A stretch of 64,000 nt of DNA from Okapia johnstoni (lineage: Eukaryota > Chordata > Mammalia > Artiodactyla > Giraffidae). A program made the translations under genes and the position numbers. Where the stretch lies: contig CM044322.1 in the NCBI GenBank assembly GCA_024291935.2, positions 72,655,405 through 72,719,404 on the forward strand, read 5' to 3'. A model generated the notes under the pieces. The model ran no database searches. It was not told the origin of the DNA and worked only from the letters and a program-made list of their open reading frames with translations. Numbering within the stretch: the first letter of the stretch is position 1; each line of letters starts with the position of its first letter. Shown here piece after piece: positions 27,050 to 49,047 of this stretch.

Positions 27050-27250
27050 AAAAAGAAAGAAGAAAGAAAAAAAAACCTCAAGAATGGATCATAGATATCT
27101 AAACACAGAGATTAAATAATAAAATTTTAGAAGAAAACAAATGAGACAACCACTGTGACCATTGGTTAAGCAAGATTTTTTAGAACACAGAAACCAGAAA
27201 TCAAATGGAAAATTAAATAAATTCTACTAAATTAAAAATTAAAAACTTGG
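27050..27250 (+). mobile_element. Old L1 ORF2 fragment, sense
   Basis: After an A-rich run, 'aatggatcatagatatctaa', 'aattttagaagaaaacaaat' and 'ggttaagcaagatttttta' follow the L1 ORF2 3' region in order. Confidence 0.5.
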
Positions 27251-27340
27251 GTGAGTTTCTATCTCATTTAAGTTTTACATCAGTATAATTGGTAATTAAA
27301 TATATTTAATTAAAAATTTACTCTCACTACACTTTGTTAC

Positions 27341-27850
27341 GTTTGAGAGGCAGGTTGATAAGAAGTCAGGGGGGTTCCCCGAGGTGGGTTTGGGGCTCTG
27401 GCATCCGAGATAGAGTCCGGGAGTTCTCAAGGAAGGAGAAAGGGACATTTTTTTTTTTTTCTAACATTGCTTATCTTAGTCAATTATATAACTAATGAAT
27501 CTTGCTTTGAGGACATGTTTCTCTTATATAAAATAATCCGTTCTGAATAATCTTGTTATCTTAAAATGTATATTGTGGGAGTGGGTCTGGTAAGATCTTT
27601 CTATTGTTAGTTCTTAATTTGTTAATTTAAGATGTTGGTTGTGGGAGGGGGTCTGATAAAAGTTGTATTAAGGCAATGATAAGACTAATGAATGGGGGCA
27701 CTCTCCATCCCCTTCTGATGTCTATGTCAGAAGCTTTCTCTGTCCCTTTTTATACTTTAATAAAACTCTGCTACACAAAAGCTCTTGAGTGATCAAGCCT
27801 GGTCCCTGGTCCTGAAGCTAAATCTTCTTTAGAGATCACGAATCAGGACA
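27341..27850 (+). mobile_element. Solo LTR of a ruminant endogenous retrovirus
   Basis: About 510 bp with LTR hallmarks in sense orientation: a TATA-like AT-rich middle, a U3/R-type 'ttctctgtccctttttatac', poly(A) signal AATAAA at 27759-27764 and a U5-like tail 'gagtgatcaagcctggtccc', ending ...GGACA. The 7-mer TTGTTAC occurs at 27334-27340 and 27851-27857 and may be a target-site duplication, although the expected TG start is 3 bases inside. No internal retroviral genes are present. Class is not assigned. Confidence 0.65.
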
Positions 27851-28869
27851 TTGTTACTGTAAGCCTATCAAGTTTTAAATTAGTGAGTACTCAAAGAGGA
27901 CTGGAAATTGTTCTTCTCAATTAATGACATATCATCTAGGCAAAAAAGAAATAGCTATTGCAGTATTGTGTACAGGGTTATAACAGAGGTATATTATGGA
28001 ACATGGGATGAACCCACCATCTGCTTTGCCTTGTGAGAGTGTATGGAGTAAAGTAACCCCACTCTTATACATAAGAAAATTGAAAGCACAGTAATTTAAG
28101 TATCTTGCCCAAAGTTTCATAAGAACACTATAAATTTTAATTAAAAGAAAAAAAAAAAAAATAGAGGGAAAATATCTGCCATGATACAGAATATTTCTTA
28201 GCATGACAAATCTAGAGCAATAAAAATCATGGAATGATTGAATATACAAAATATTGCATGATAAAAATACTTATGTAGAAGCTAATAGGCAATTAATGAA
28301 TTGGGGAAATATTTTTATAAAATATTATAAGCATAAATGAAGTAATTTTCTTAATCTATAAGGAGAAGTCTACATTATCAGAAGAAAATATTTGATAAAA
28401 TGGGGTAAAGGCCTATAACTTTGAGCATTTTTTGGCATGCCTTGAAGATTGTTTCTTCATGATCTTGAGAAACATTATAGCAGGTCTTAAATATAAAAAG
28501 GAGAATAACTGCATTCATGATTTAAAAAAGGAAGATTAAACAAGATAATACTTTCACTTACCAGATTCAATCGTTTTAAAAGCTTATAAAATTCAATACA
28601 TTATATTGGTGTGATGTGACAAACATCACACTGATGAAGTGTTGGACAACAAATTGCGGATGGATCATTAATCATAAATGATGGACAGTTGAAAAATGTT
28701 AACTATGGATGGACGGCAACTTGCAGTCCTGTCAGTTTTACAATGTGTGTATTCTTTTTCAGGTATTGAAAAACTTCCATAAATTTACATCAGCAAGCTA
28801 TACATGAAGAACTAATAAGGATCTTTCATGACCAGATAATCTGATGGTGTGATCATCACCTAGAAACCT

Positions 28870-30625
28870 GGGATCTTGGATGTCAGAAATACGCAGGCCT
28901 TAGGAAGCATCACTACAAACAAAGCTAGTGGAGGTGATGGAATTCCAGTTGAGCTATTTCAAATCCTAAAAGATGATGCTGTGAAAGTGCTGCACTCAAT
29001 ATGCCAGCAAATTTTGGAAAATCGCAGTCGGCCATAAAGGGACTGGAAAATGCAAGTTTTCATTCCAGTCCCAAAAAAAAGCTATGCCAAAAGAATGCTC
29101 AAACTACTGAATGTTCGCACTCATCTCATACACTAGCAAAGTAAAATTCAAAATTTACACTAGCTCAAAATTCTCCACAAACTAGGCTTCAACAGTATGT
29201 GAATCGTGGAATTCCAGATGTTCAAGCTGGATTTAGAAAGAAAAAAGAGGAACAGAGATCAAAAACTGCCAAATTCCATTGGAAGATAGAAAAAGCAAGA
29301 GGATTCCAGAAAAACATCTACTGCTTTATTGACTGTGCCAAAGCTTTGGTATGAATGTAAGAAGTTGAAGTCGCTCAGTCATGTCTGACTCTTTGCAACT
29401 CCAAGACTGTAGCCCACCAGGCTCCTCTGCATCCATGGATTTTCCAGGCAAGAGTACTGGAGTGGGTTGCCATTTCCTTCTCCAGGGGATCTTCCCAACC
29501 CAGGGATTGAACCCAGGTCTCCCACATTGCAGGCAGACTCTTTACTGTCTGAGCCACAAGGTAATCACACTGACTGAGTGGATCAGAAACAAACTATGGA
29601 AAATTCTTAAAGAGATGGGAATACCAGACCACCTGACCTGCCTCCTGAGAAACCTGTATGCAGGTCAAGAAGCAACAGTTAGAACCAGACATGGAACAAC
29701 AGACTGGTTCCAAATTGGGAAAGGAGTACATCAAGGCTGTATATTGTCACCCTGTCTTTTTAATTATATGCAGAGTACATCAAGGAAATGCTGGGCTGGA
29801 TGACAGCAACGAGCTGGAATCAGAATGCGGGAGAAATTATCAATAACCTTAGATATGCGGATGATCACCCCTTTATGGCAGAAGAAAGTGAAGAGGAACT
29901 AAGAGCTTATTGATGAAGGTGAAACAGGAGAACGAAAAAGCTGGCTTAAAATCTTAAATTCAGAAAATGCAAGAATATGTAATCTGGGTTCTCATCATTG
30001 AGGCCAATATACGGGAAACATGGAAACAGTGACAGACTTTATTTTCTTGGGCTCTAAAATCACTGTGGACAGTGACTGTACTCCATGAAATTAAAAGATG
30101 CTTGCTCCTTGAAGAGATGCTTTTTGACAGACCTGTATATTAAAAAGCAGAGGTCATTACGTTAGCTGACAAAAGTTGTTTAGTCAAAGATATGGCCTTT
30201 TCTAGTAGTCATGGTATGAATGTGCGTTGCGACCATAAAAGAGCTGAGTGCTGAAGAAATTGATTGCTTTACTAAATGTTTGGGGTAGCTCTTCAGAGAC
30301 CCTTGGACTTGCAAGCACAGTCAATACCTAAAGCAACCCTGAATTACACCGGAAGGACTGATGCTGAAGCTGAAACTCCAATTACTTTGGCACCTGATGG
30401 GAATGAGGCTGAGCTCACCTGGAAAAAAGGATCATAATCCCGGGAAAGATTGAAGGCAGGAGGAGAAGGGGACAACAGAGGATGAGATGGTTGGATGGCA
30501 TCACTGACTCAATGGACATGAGTTTGAGCAAGCTCTGGGAGATGGTGAAGGACAGGGAAGCCTGGTGTGCTGCAGTCCATGGATCGCAAAGAGTTGGACA
30601 CAACTGAGGACTGAACAACACAGCA
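28870..30625 (+). mobile_element. BovB LINE, sense, heavily indel-ridden
   Basis: Follows the BovB reverse-transcriptase region and 3' end in order, from 'ggccttaggaagcatcacta' to the terminal 'gaggactgaacaac'. It is interrupted by a Bov-tA at 29360-29568. Frame is lost repeatedly by single-base changes, especially in 29.9-30.5 kb. No functional protein is possible as written. Confidence 0.85.
29360..29568 (-). mobile_element. Bov-tA SINE nested in BovB, antisense
   Basis: Antisense Bov-tA ('aagtcgctcagtcatgtctg', 'ctccacattgcaggcagact'-like order, 'gagccacaagg') sits between two parts of the BovB, so it arrived after the BovB. Confidence 0.85.
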
Positions 30626-30904
30626 AAGTTATGTTGGGTAGTAGCATTTTTGGCTTCTTTCCCATGATTTTTTAAATTTCTTAAAATTGTATTTTCATTA
30701 AAATGTTTAGGACCAGTCAATATTTTGAGTCTTAAATATAATCGGACTTTTTTTTTTCTTTTTAAGTCAATCCTAATGTAGAGTCAGAGTATCATCTTGG
30801 AGGTGCATATTAGTAGTATTGATGTCAATAATTAGAAGTTAGAATAGAGGATTTTGTGTATTCATATAAGCTGAATTAAAATTTAATTTTATATATTTGT
30901 TGTT

Positions 30905-31110
30905 GTTGGTTTAATTGCTAAGTCGTGTCAATTCCTTTGCCATTACATGGACCTGCAGCCTGCCTGGCTTCTTCTGCCCACGTTCCCGGCCAACAATACT
31001 GGGATTGTTTGCCATTTCCTCCTCCAGAGGATCTTCCCGACCCAGGGATCTAAACAGTGTCTCTTGCATTGGTAGGTGGATTCTTTCCACTAAGTCATGT
31101 GTTGTAGCCC
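30905..31110 (-). mobile_element. Bov-tA SINE, antisense, diverged
   Basis: 'attgctaagtcgtgtcaatt', 'tttgccatttcctcctccag' and 'gatcttcccgacccaggga' mark an antisense Bov-tA with more mismatches than its neighbours. Confidence 0.7.
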
Positions 31111-31449
31111 ATAATTTATATTTCAGTTGTATATAAATATAGCTCTTAAATATTTATAACACACTTTAGTAATTTAATTATGAATTCATTAGATAAATTA
31201 TATTAATTAAATTCACATCCATGCTTGCTCACCCCCAAATAAAATTTACAGGTGTGTGGGAAGGTACATGTACACGCATGATATTGAGATTCATATTTGG
31301 TAGATTGTGTCATAATTTTTTTTATGTTTTATCATATGTATATCTCATCTCTTTTCTCCCATGCATGTGTGTTACACACACACATACTACATTCCCCACA
31401 TAGGCTTACCTTGTGGCTAGTCTAAAGTAAATCTATTCTGCTATCAGGT

Positions 31450-31548
31450 CGATAGGGAGAAGGGAATGGTAACCCACTCCAGTATTCTTGCTGGAGAATC
31501 CCATGGACTGAGGAGCCTGGGTGGACTACAGTCCATGGGGTCTCCAAT
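31450..31548 (+). mobile_element. Bov-tA/Bov-A fragment, sense
   Basis: Short sense fragment: 'ggtaacccactccagtattc', 'gagaatcccatggactgagg', 'ctacagtccatggggtc'. Confidence 0.75.
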
Positions 31549-31784
31549 GAGGCTTGGATTTGAATGTGCTTCTAGCGGATTTTAGAATTTTTTATATTAA
31601 TGTTATTTTATTTATTTTTGTAGGGTATGATTTTTTTTGGCAAAAAAAAATTTTTACATTTATATCTTTTTTTCATACAACTTATATTCAGGCTCTTTAT
31701 AGCGTTAAGATGTTATATTTCTTATTTTTTATTTCAGTGAATCGTGAAGGCTGAATGTTAATGGGTCATTGTTATGTTTTACCC

Positions 31785-32115
31785 ACCTTCGGCAGGTTAG
31801 CGGGGGAGTGGTGGCTTTGGTGGGTTTTAGCGTGGTTAGTCATGGTTGTCGGATGGTCTGGGGGGGTGATGGCAGGTGATTGAAGGAGGGTTGAGGGCGG
31901 AAGGACACGGGGGTTGTGAGGGAGGGGCGGGGGGCTGTGGGACGGGGGGTGGCGGGGTGGGGTATGGGGTTATTTATTTTTTTTTTTTTATTTTTTTTGT
32001 TTTTTTTCTCTTTTTTTTGTATTTTTTTTTTTTTTTTATTTTTTTTATTTTTTTTTTTTTTGTTTTTTTTTTTAGTTTTTTTTTCTTTTTTATTATGATC
32101 GTATTTTTTTTTTAC
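31785..32115. repeat. G-rich block followed by a T-rich block
   Basis: Positions 31785-31970 are G-rich and very poor in C on the plus strand, with several G3-G7 runs that could form a quadruplex. Positions 31971-32115 are mostly T in runs of 7-12 broken by single A, G or C. I know of no repeat family with this layout. It may be sequencing noise. Confidence 0.6.
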
Positions 32116-32404
32116 ATTAATTTTTCTATACTTTTATAGTATCATTTATTATAGTGGTGGGCATTAGAATTCAACATTAAAGTATAAAGTGGCATGCTTG
32201 TCGCCAATAGGGTAAATTTTTAATACAAATATATATGGTTAGAAGTACAAGCATGCTAATACGGTTAGAATAGGAGTTCTTCAAAAAGAATGAGCCAACT
32301 CCTTCACCAAGGTTGAATGGAAGATACATGTAGTTTGACAAAGCTTCCCAATGATCTTATAATCCTTTTTCTGTCTTCCCAGAGAGAATTACTTGCATAT
32401 ATAG

Positions 32405-32513
32405 TTTTTTTTTTTTTTTTTTTTTTTTTTTTGCAAAAGGGAAGAATGGAGGTTATGCTTTTGTATTACTCTGTATTATAGTCTCTTAGAAGATTTTTTT
32501 TTTTTTTTTTTGG
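32405..32513. repeat. Two long poly-T runs
   Basis: A T run of nearly 30 bases starts at about 32405 and a second of about 17 at about 32496. They could be antisense poly(A) remnants or uncorrected homopolymers. Confidence 0.7.
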
Positions 32514-32539
32514 TTATTTCCATCTATTATACTGTGTCT

Positions 32540-32735
32540 TGATGCTGGGAAAGATTGAGGGCAGGAGGAGAAGGGGACGACAGAGGATGAGATGGTTGGA
32601 TGGCATCACCGACTCAATGGACATGAGTTTGGGTGGGCTCCGGGAGTTGGTGATGGACAGGGAGGCCTGGTGTGCTGCGGTTCATGGGGTCGCAAAGAGT
32701 CAGACATGACTGAGTGACTGAACTGAAAGAAAACT
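32540..32735 (+). mobile_element. Bov-A/BovB 3' end, sense
   Basis: 'gatgctgggaaagattgagg', 'gatgagatggttggatggca' and 'gagtcagacatgactgagtg' form the well-conserved BovB 3' terminus. Confidence 0.85.
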
Positions 32736-34201
32736 GTACTTTGGTTTATAATTATCTCAGCATTGCAATACATAAAATATAAAAAGTAACAGGATATATT
32801 GTTCCAAAAACTAATTTTAGCTCCGAATTTGTATTTCAATTTTTTTTTCCCTGAATAACTATTTTTCCTGTACTCAATTCAAGTTCCTGGAAAATATTCA
32901 ATTAGTACCTGTAAAGGCACTCACCCGGGGGGCCCATCCCATTTTTGGCCTGCTTATTAATCTCTGGTTTTGTCTCATGAAGTATTTATCCACAGTCTTT
33001 TCTGGTCTACAACTTGGTATTTTTGAGACTGGAAATTTTTACTGCTTATTTTGGACACTAATATTTAATAATAAAATGATAGGGGAATTGGAGATGGTTG
33101 AAACTAACAGTTCTCTCTCATTTGCCTGCCAAACCTAATGATGTTTTCCCTATCAACTTGGCATGGATTTTTTATAAAACTGGTGACTTATCCCATCTAA
33201 CGATTTTAAAATTGGCCATATTTTTGCACACATATCAGAAATATCTTATTATTTTATGTTAGTGATATCTATATTTTATGCTTTATACTATTTAATGAAC
33301 ATAAAAACCAATTTTTTGTGTATATCAGTCTTTTTCTTTTAGATGACTTCACCACTTCTCTTCATAGTAAGTAAGTGCATACCTAGTAAGTGACAAGATA
33401 AATATGCAGAATGACCAAATTATGCGCCACTGTGGTACATTTAGCACATACCTCTTACTTAAATGAGCAAAAATCTAAGGTCAAAACAAATGGCTGAGAA
33501 CAGAGATGAAACAGTCTATGCAGTCCAAAATTTTAGATCCAATCAATAAGTATCACTACCAGACCACTCTGTTATTTCCTAACAATAATACATTTTCTCA
33601 ACATTTAAAAATGCTATTACTGGTCTTATGTCTTCTTACTTTTTTAAAGAGTAAGTTCTTCCATTATAAAGCTTCTATCACATTCTTGAGAGACATTGGT
33701 TCAGGTAGAAAGCTTATTAATATTTCAGATGCCATATGGGTATATAAATGGATTTAAAACATCAAAACCAATAAATATTACAGTCATCTCCAAATATTTT
33801 TCGTGCCTGTGTACTCACTCCTGCCTTGAGCATTCATTGCTCTTCTTTGCTTCAGTCCACTAAACAAATATCACTGGAAGTGTATTTGGAATATTACATC
33901 AAATAATGACTTTATCAAGTTATTCTGATATTGGGCATGTTGTTTAATAATGTCCCCTGTCATGTATGTGCTTATCATGTTATTCACACAGGTAGGAACA
34001 TCTTTAAATCAAAAGACATATATTGACAGGCTGAAGCATTGCCCAACCCACAGAGTACTATCTGAGCCTTTGTCAAGGGACTTGGCGCCTGTTGAGTGAA
34101 AATATCTACATGTTACCCATACAAATCCCTAGGTTCTGATTGAAAGCCAGATAATGGTGATGAATCCATACTAATCACCATTTTACTCTGCTGCTCCAGT
34201 T

Positions 34202-34222
34202 ACACACACACACACACACATA
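34202..34222. repeat. (AC)n microsatellite
   Basis: About ten AC units. Confidence 0.85.
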
Positions 34223-35761
34223 CACAGAGTATTTTACTGATATTCCTCCATTGACCTTATTCATTTTCGTGCACTATTTGTGCCAACAGTTCAATTCCCC
34301 CCACTTAACTGTAAATATTTAACTTGAGAGCAGATGCTATTTATTTGTACTTGTACTCCCCTGCATTGTGCACACCTGCATGTGATTTATAAACTCTAAA
34401 ATGATGACACATCAATCACAAACCTTTAATAGAAACTATGACAAGATTGCCTATAGTTCAAGGGCATACTCAACGTAGGTGTAAGGGAAATTACCTGTGA
34501 ATTTCAAAGGATTAAACTGGCTTTGGGAAGTTTTTATGTTCCTTTAAGTTAGACAAGGTTAAGACTCATACCTGACTATATGAAGATCATGGCAGAGATA
34601 GAGATTTCTGTGAAATGACAAGTTCCCTCACTAGCTTTCAAAGTTTATTAATCTCCCTCATTTTTTTAACCTCTAACCAACCACAGAATCCCAAACAATG
34701 TTCTTCAAACTAAACATACCCACAGAATCGTTATTCCTTTGATGAATACTTTTGCATTTCCTATAACAGAACAATACAGTCACCTTACATAACAGAGACT
34801 TAAATAACTTGCCTGAGCTTTAGTTTGAGGCATTTTGATAAAATCTTGATGTTAAGTCTGATAAGTATTAATTACCATAGGCCAGTCAGTTAATGTCTCT
34901 ATATCTCTTTCTTCTCATCTACAAATTGGGAAAATAAATATTATGTTATTACTATAGGAATGTTCTTTTTGATTTTGTGAAATTCCAAAAATTTCAATTA
35001 CTGCCAGACATATTTAACAAATATGGGAATTAAGAGGAAAACAGTGCTAGTAAGGATGGTAAAATTTCTCTGACACAGAAAAGTAATTCCCAGCCTAGGA
35101 GTTTCACAAGCCTCCAGACAGAAGTTCATTATATGGAGATAAATCAAAAACAACAGGCTATCCTGACTGATTTCAGACTACACAAAATAATAAATTCTGA
35201 CTATTTTCTCATTAAATATGGACACCTTTGACAAAAACTATTTTTCTCCTTGAATTTTTACCATGCTAACAAGTGAAGATAACTACCGAATGTGTTGGAC
35301 ATGTAAGAAAGCTGTTGATTTCCTGCCATGAACACGGTGGCCTTAGTCATCTTTTTTCACTTTTTAAAATACTTGTTGCAATTTGTATTTAACAAAGCTT
35401 TCTTTCTGAAGTTACTTTTGCAATTGGTTATTTGTCCAAATGTTTCTGTTTCTGAGTCTTTTACTGACACTTTTTGCTGACAACTAACAGCTGAGGATTT
35501 GGAAATGAATTTGAGCAGGAGACCTACTTGTCAATAAAGAACTTCCCCTCAAATGTTTGGTAAGATGTTAACATCACCTTCATTTGTTCTGATGCTCCAT
35601 GCAAGAGGAAAGGATCCTCAAAACAGTTATGCCTGAGAGGCTATCCCTGGGATCCAGAAAGTTTGTCCTCTGACATGGTTCTGTCTGCCCACAGCCTCCT
35701 GATCCAGCCTTATCTGTGTCTCTCTTGCCCTACTTTTCTCTTCAAAGTGAAAGAAAGAAAG

Positions 35762-35975
35762 TGAAAGTCGTTCAGTAGTGAGTCCTACTCTTTGTGACTC
35801 CATGTACTGTAGCCTGCCACAGCTCCTCTGTCCCTGGATATCCTCTGGGCAAGAATACTGGAGTGGTTATGTTAGCCAATCCCTTCTCCATGGGATCTTC
35901 CTGTCCCATGGGATCAAACCCAGTTCTCCTGCATTGCAGGCAGATTGTTTACTGTCCTGGGCCACCAAGGTGCCT
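35762..35975 (-). mobile_element. Bov-tA SINE, antisense (S2)
   Basis: Same element as S1 17045-17256, with several one-base insertions. Confidence 0.85.
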
Positions 35976-37634
35976 CCTTACACTACTTCGTGCTTCAAAC
36001 CACTCTTAAATCCATCCAGGTTCTGAAACGTGGCAGCCTCTTCCCACTCCAGGCTTTTTCTGTTTCTCCTGCCTCATATTGATTTTGCCAGGTTGGCACC
36101 TGCTCTTCCCCTTTCAACTGAAACATCATTTCCCAAGGAAGACTCCCCTGACTACCCACAGCGTTTGTAAACTCTCCTAACCCTCAGAATTAGTTTGTTG
36201 AACTTTTCACAGTTGTAATAAATTACTTATTTATATGGGCCATGGTTTAATGTCCATATTCTTTGCCAGACCACGTACTTCATGAGGACAGGCACTGATT
36301 CTCTGCTTTCACTCAGTTTTCTGCCTCCACCACCTCCCACGTACAAGGCAACTGTAACTGCTCGATTAGTATTGGCTGAATGAGTAAATGAAAGATAAGA
36401 GCAAAATGAGGGATTAGAATGATTGGATCAGGGAAAAATGGTCAGGATGTTTTCTTTGGGTTTTCATTGTACCTCCGAAACTTGGTTATTCACAAGGTGA
36501 CAAGAACTATTAAAAAAAGATGAAATTTCTAGCACGTCAGGTTCCAAACTCAAAAGCAGAAGAGTTGGAGTTTTGTACCATCCTGAGATCATTTTTTCCA
36601 TTTATTCAGTCACTTAATACTTTACTAAGCATCTACTATGTGTCAGGCACTAGGGATGAACACAAAGGTTAGCAGAGCAGGCCCCCGTCTTTGCCTTTAC
36701 TGAGTTGATTGACTAGTGAGGGAGGCAGACATTAATGACATCCACATTCACGCACAAGATGTAAAATTATAACACAGTCATGTGCTAGGAAGAGAGGTAC
36801 AAAGTACTCTGACAGTCCCAATAGGGATTTTCGCTCAGAGGGGGAGTCTGCCTTTTCTTGAAGGTGCTTGCTGAGCTGCAATCTGAATGGTGAGTAAGTG
36901 TGTTAAGTTGAGAATATGCAGATTATGACCTGCAGAACGAAGAGGCACAAGCCATACACACAGGGTGGGCAGGTGGCTCCTTCACTATCAGCTTCGACTT
37001 TGGGGAAATGAAAACCCTGGGGCTGTTTTGATTGAAGGCACAGTTTCAATACACAAAGAAAGTAAGGTGACAGGATTACTTACAGATTCCAGAAACAGAG
37101 GAGAGGGGTGTGCAATGAGCTGGGGATAGGAGCAGTCCTCTGTCCTAGTTCACAAGCCAGCAGGAGATAGAGAGCAAGCATCTTTTACTTATATAGGTGG
37201 TTGAGGAGCACCACTTTTCGAGGGCTCAACTTAAAAATTTATATTTTAAAAGATGCCTGGGGAAATGCAAAGCAGGACCTTGTGGCTGGAATCCTGAACT
37301 CAGGTTCTTATTTAAATTGCCAGACTCTGGGTGTGAGTAGAGTTGTCATACTGTAAAATTGCCTAGGTAGCAACTCAAAATAGCTGCCTCATCACAAGAA
37401 ATGGTGTAAACATGAAGCTCATGCTGCCTGTTGTGACATGAAAAGTCTTTGTCTCTGCCCTAAGTCTCTGTGTCTTCTGCCAGAATCCATGAGACTGTGG
37501 CTATCTCATCAGCTTGCAAGTAGTATAAAATCTCAGGCTCTTCATAGTTATTGACAGGCAAGTAGATGGCATATACAAAAGCTGTGTGGTGGAAGAGAGC
37601 AGAGCAAAATATAAGAAAGTATAAGAAAGAAGGC

Positions 37635-37755
37635 ACCAGGACTTCCCTGGCGGTCCAGCGGTGAAAGTTCTGTGCTTCCACTGGTTTTGAGCCCTGGTTG
37701 GGGAACTAACAGCCCATATGCCACGTGGGTGCCGACAAAGAGTAAAAAAAAGAAA
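37635..37755 (+). mobile_element. CHR-type SINE (S2)
   Basis: Same element as S1 18906-19030; almost identical apart from a one-base G-run difference. Confidence 0.75.
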
Positions 37756-38615
37756 GACGGAATGAAAGGATGGGTTATGGGGGTGTGTGAAGGGGGCAGG
37801 ACATGAGATGAGGTTGGGAGGTGCCCTGGGACCCTTGGCCAATCATGCTGGGGCAGCCCCAGGGAATGTCTTGGCCACTTGTTATGACGGCCACTTTCAT
37901 GCAGGACATGTGGAACTAATAAACTGGATTTAGGGGAGCACAGGATAAAGCCTGAGCCAATCTAAGCCTATGAAATAATTTTTAACAAAGGAAGAGAGTG
38001 AAAGTAGGTGTTTTCTTAACATCCTGCACCCTATTATGAAAATTTTTACATACCTGCCACTGTAATATTTCTATTAGACATTAGAAGAAGTCTATTCCCA
38101 GTGCCCCAAACAAAGAAAGGTTATTATGAACTATCATTTCTATCAATTATCTAGGGTACAAAAGAAGGCTATTTGCCTTAAAAGGGTGAAGCAGTGACCC
38201 TTTAGTATTCATGAGTATGACTCTGGACAAACTGCTCTCTGATCATTTCTTTCAGTGAAGAGTTGTTTCAGTTTTACAGGGAGAGGAAGGAAGAGAAGGG
38301 CACAGAGGGACAGACCTCACCAAGAGAGGGGTGTGAAACCAGTGTGGCTAACACTGGATTAGTACCTAATGTTAGTGTAAAATAAAGGTATCTATTGAGA
38401 AGCCCTCTGACCTATTCCAGCAACTGGAGCTCTGAATTTTTTACTCCTTGCCCATTAATTAATTTATAGCCTACAAAGAGCGGAGTTGTCCAAGATCTTT
38501 GGCTCAAAATGTATCCACAAATAGGACAAATCATGAAGAGCCTTGTTAAGAAGTTTTGTTCTTATCTGAAGAGTGACAAAAAAAAAAAAAATCACTGAGG
38601 GATCTAGAAAGGGGT

Positions 38616-38871
38616 GGTATCATTACACTTGTGTTTCAAAAGAGAGGAGCTGAGGGAATGGAGGTTATTCATCTTCTGAGATTATCTGCTTCCGGGGGAA
38701 ATTGAGTTGTTTGCATTCTTAATTCATGGTACTTCACTGAAGCCCCAGACTTGCCAAATTCTTTCTCATTCATTTTAACTGGTATTTCAAAAGGAAGGAA
38801 AGCAGCACCAAGTCTCAAGAGTGCTGCTCAGCACTTCCCACTCCTCTCCACCTTTTCTTTTTAAACAATCA
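38616..38871. other. 256-bp segment present only in S2, upstream of CHI3L1
   Basis: Lies 620-880 bases upstream of the start codon and is missing at 19883/19884 in S1. Its sequence is unique-looking, with no SINE or LINE signature and no target-site duplication. It is thus more likely a deletion from S1 (or a collapsed stretch) than an insertion into S2. Confidence 0.85.
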
Positions 38872-39336
38872 GCACATCAGTCGCTGAAAGGCTCTCTGGC
38901 CCTCACCTTGACCTTCAGGCTGCTATGGGAAACAGGCTTGAAGAGGAGGAGATGAGGTCAGGCAGGGTGATGCTGGGCTCAGGGAGAGAAGAAATAACAG
39001 CCTTGTTTGGAGGTACTGCGGGTTGCAGAATTCAATTGTGCCCAGTTTCAGCCTGGTCAAAGGCCTGGACAGAGGGCTGGAGAGGCAAAGGTAGGGGTTG
39101 CCAGAACAGCTGGGGAACTGCTGACTTTTGGAGAAAAGTGAGTGGGAGGCCGAGTCACTGGCCCTAGGAGCCCCCAGATCATCCCTCTAATGGCTCTTCT
39201 ACCGGCAGATGCCTCAGGAGGACCTGACCCAAGTTTTCAAGACTCTCCAGGGTTTCCCAATCCTCCTCTAGTTGGCCCACAGTGCTCCTCCCCCACCACT
39301 TCACAGTCTGCCAGTTCCTTCATTGACACACAGCTC

Positions 39337-39391
39337 GCTTCCTGTAAAGGGAGGATTGCGGTGCAGGGGAGCGGAGAAGGGTTGGTATAAG
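39337..39391 (+). promoter_or_regulatory. CHI3L1: CHI3L1 core promoter, complete gene
   Basis: TATAAG lies at 39386-39391 and an ETS/PU.1-type core (GCTTCCTGT) at 39337-39345. The layout is identical to the S1 copy. The predicted start is near 39416, giving a 5' leader of about 80 bases that includes an extra in-frame ATG at 39471. Confidence 0.5.
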
Positions 39392-39494
39392 AGGAAGCTG
39401 GAGGCCCAGGAAGCATCCTGCTCAGGCCGCTGGGTACCGGGAACCTGAAGGCACAGGAAGAGGCCGCGCCATGCCCTCCTCTGCCGCAGCCAGG

Positions 39495-49047
<9,553 letters not shown>

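Larger units (their letters stand above)
26220..34964. other. Intervening segment between the two CHI3L1 copies
   Basis: About 8.7 kb of AT-rich DNA present once in the window, with no gene recognised. It holds L1, LTR, BovB and SINE pieces, long homopolymers and a G-rich then T-rich block. Repeats of known consensus (28.9-30.6 kb) carry an unusual number of one-base insertions and deletions, which suggests low consensus accuracy here. Confidence 0.75.

Noticed and set aside
31876..32139. Open frame with long Phe runs
   Set aside because: It is the translation of the T-rich block. It is low complexity, with no start context and no family.
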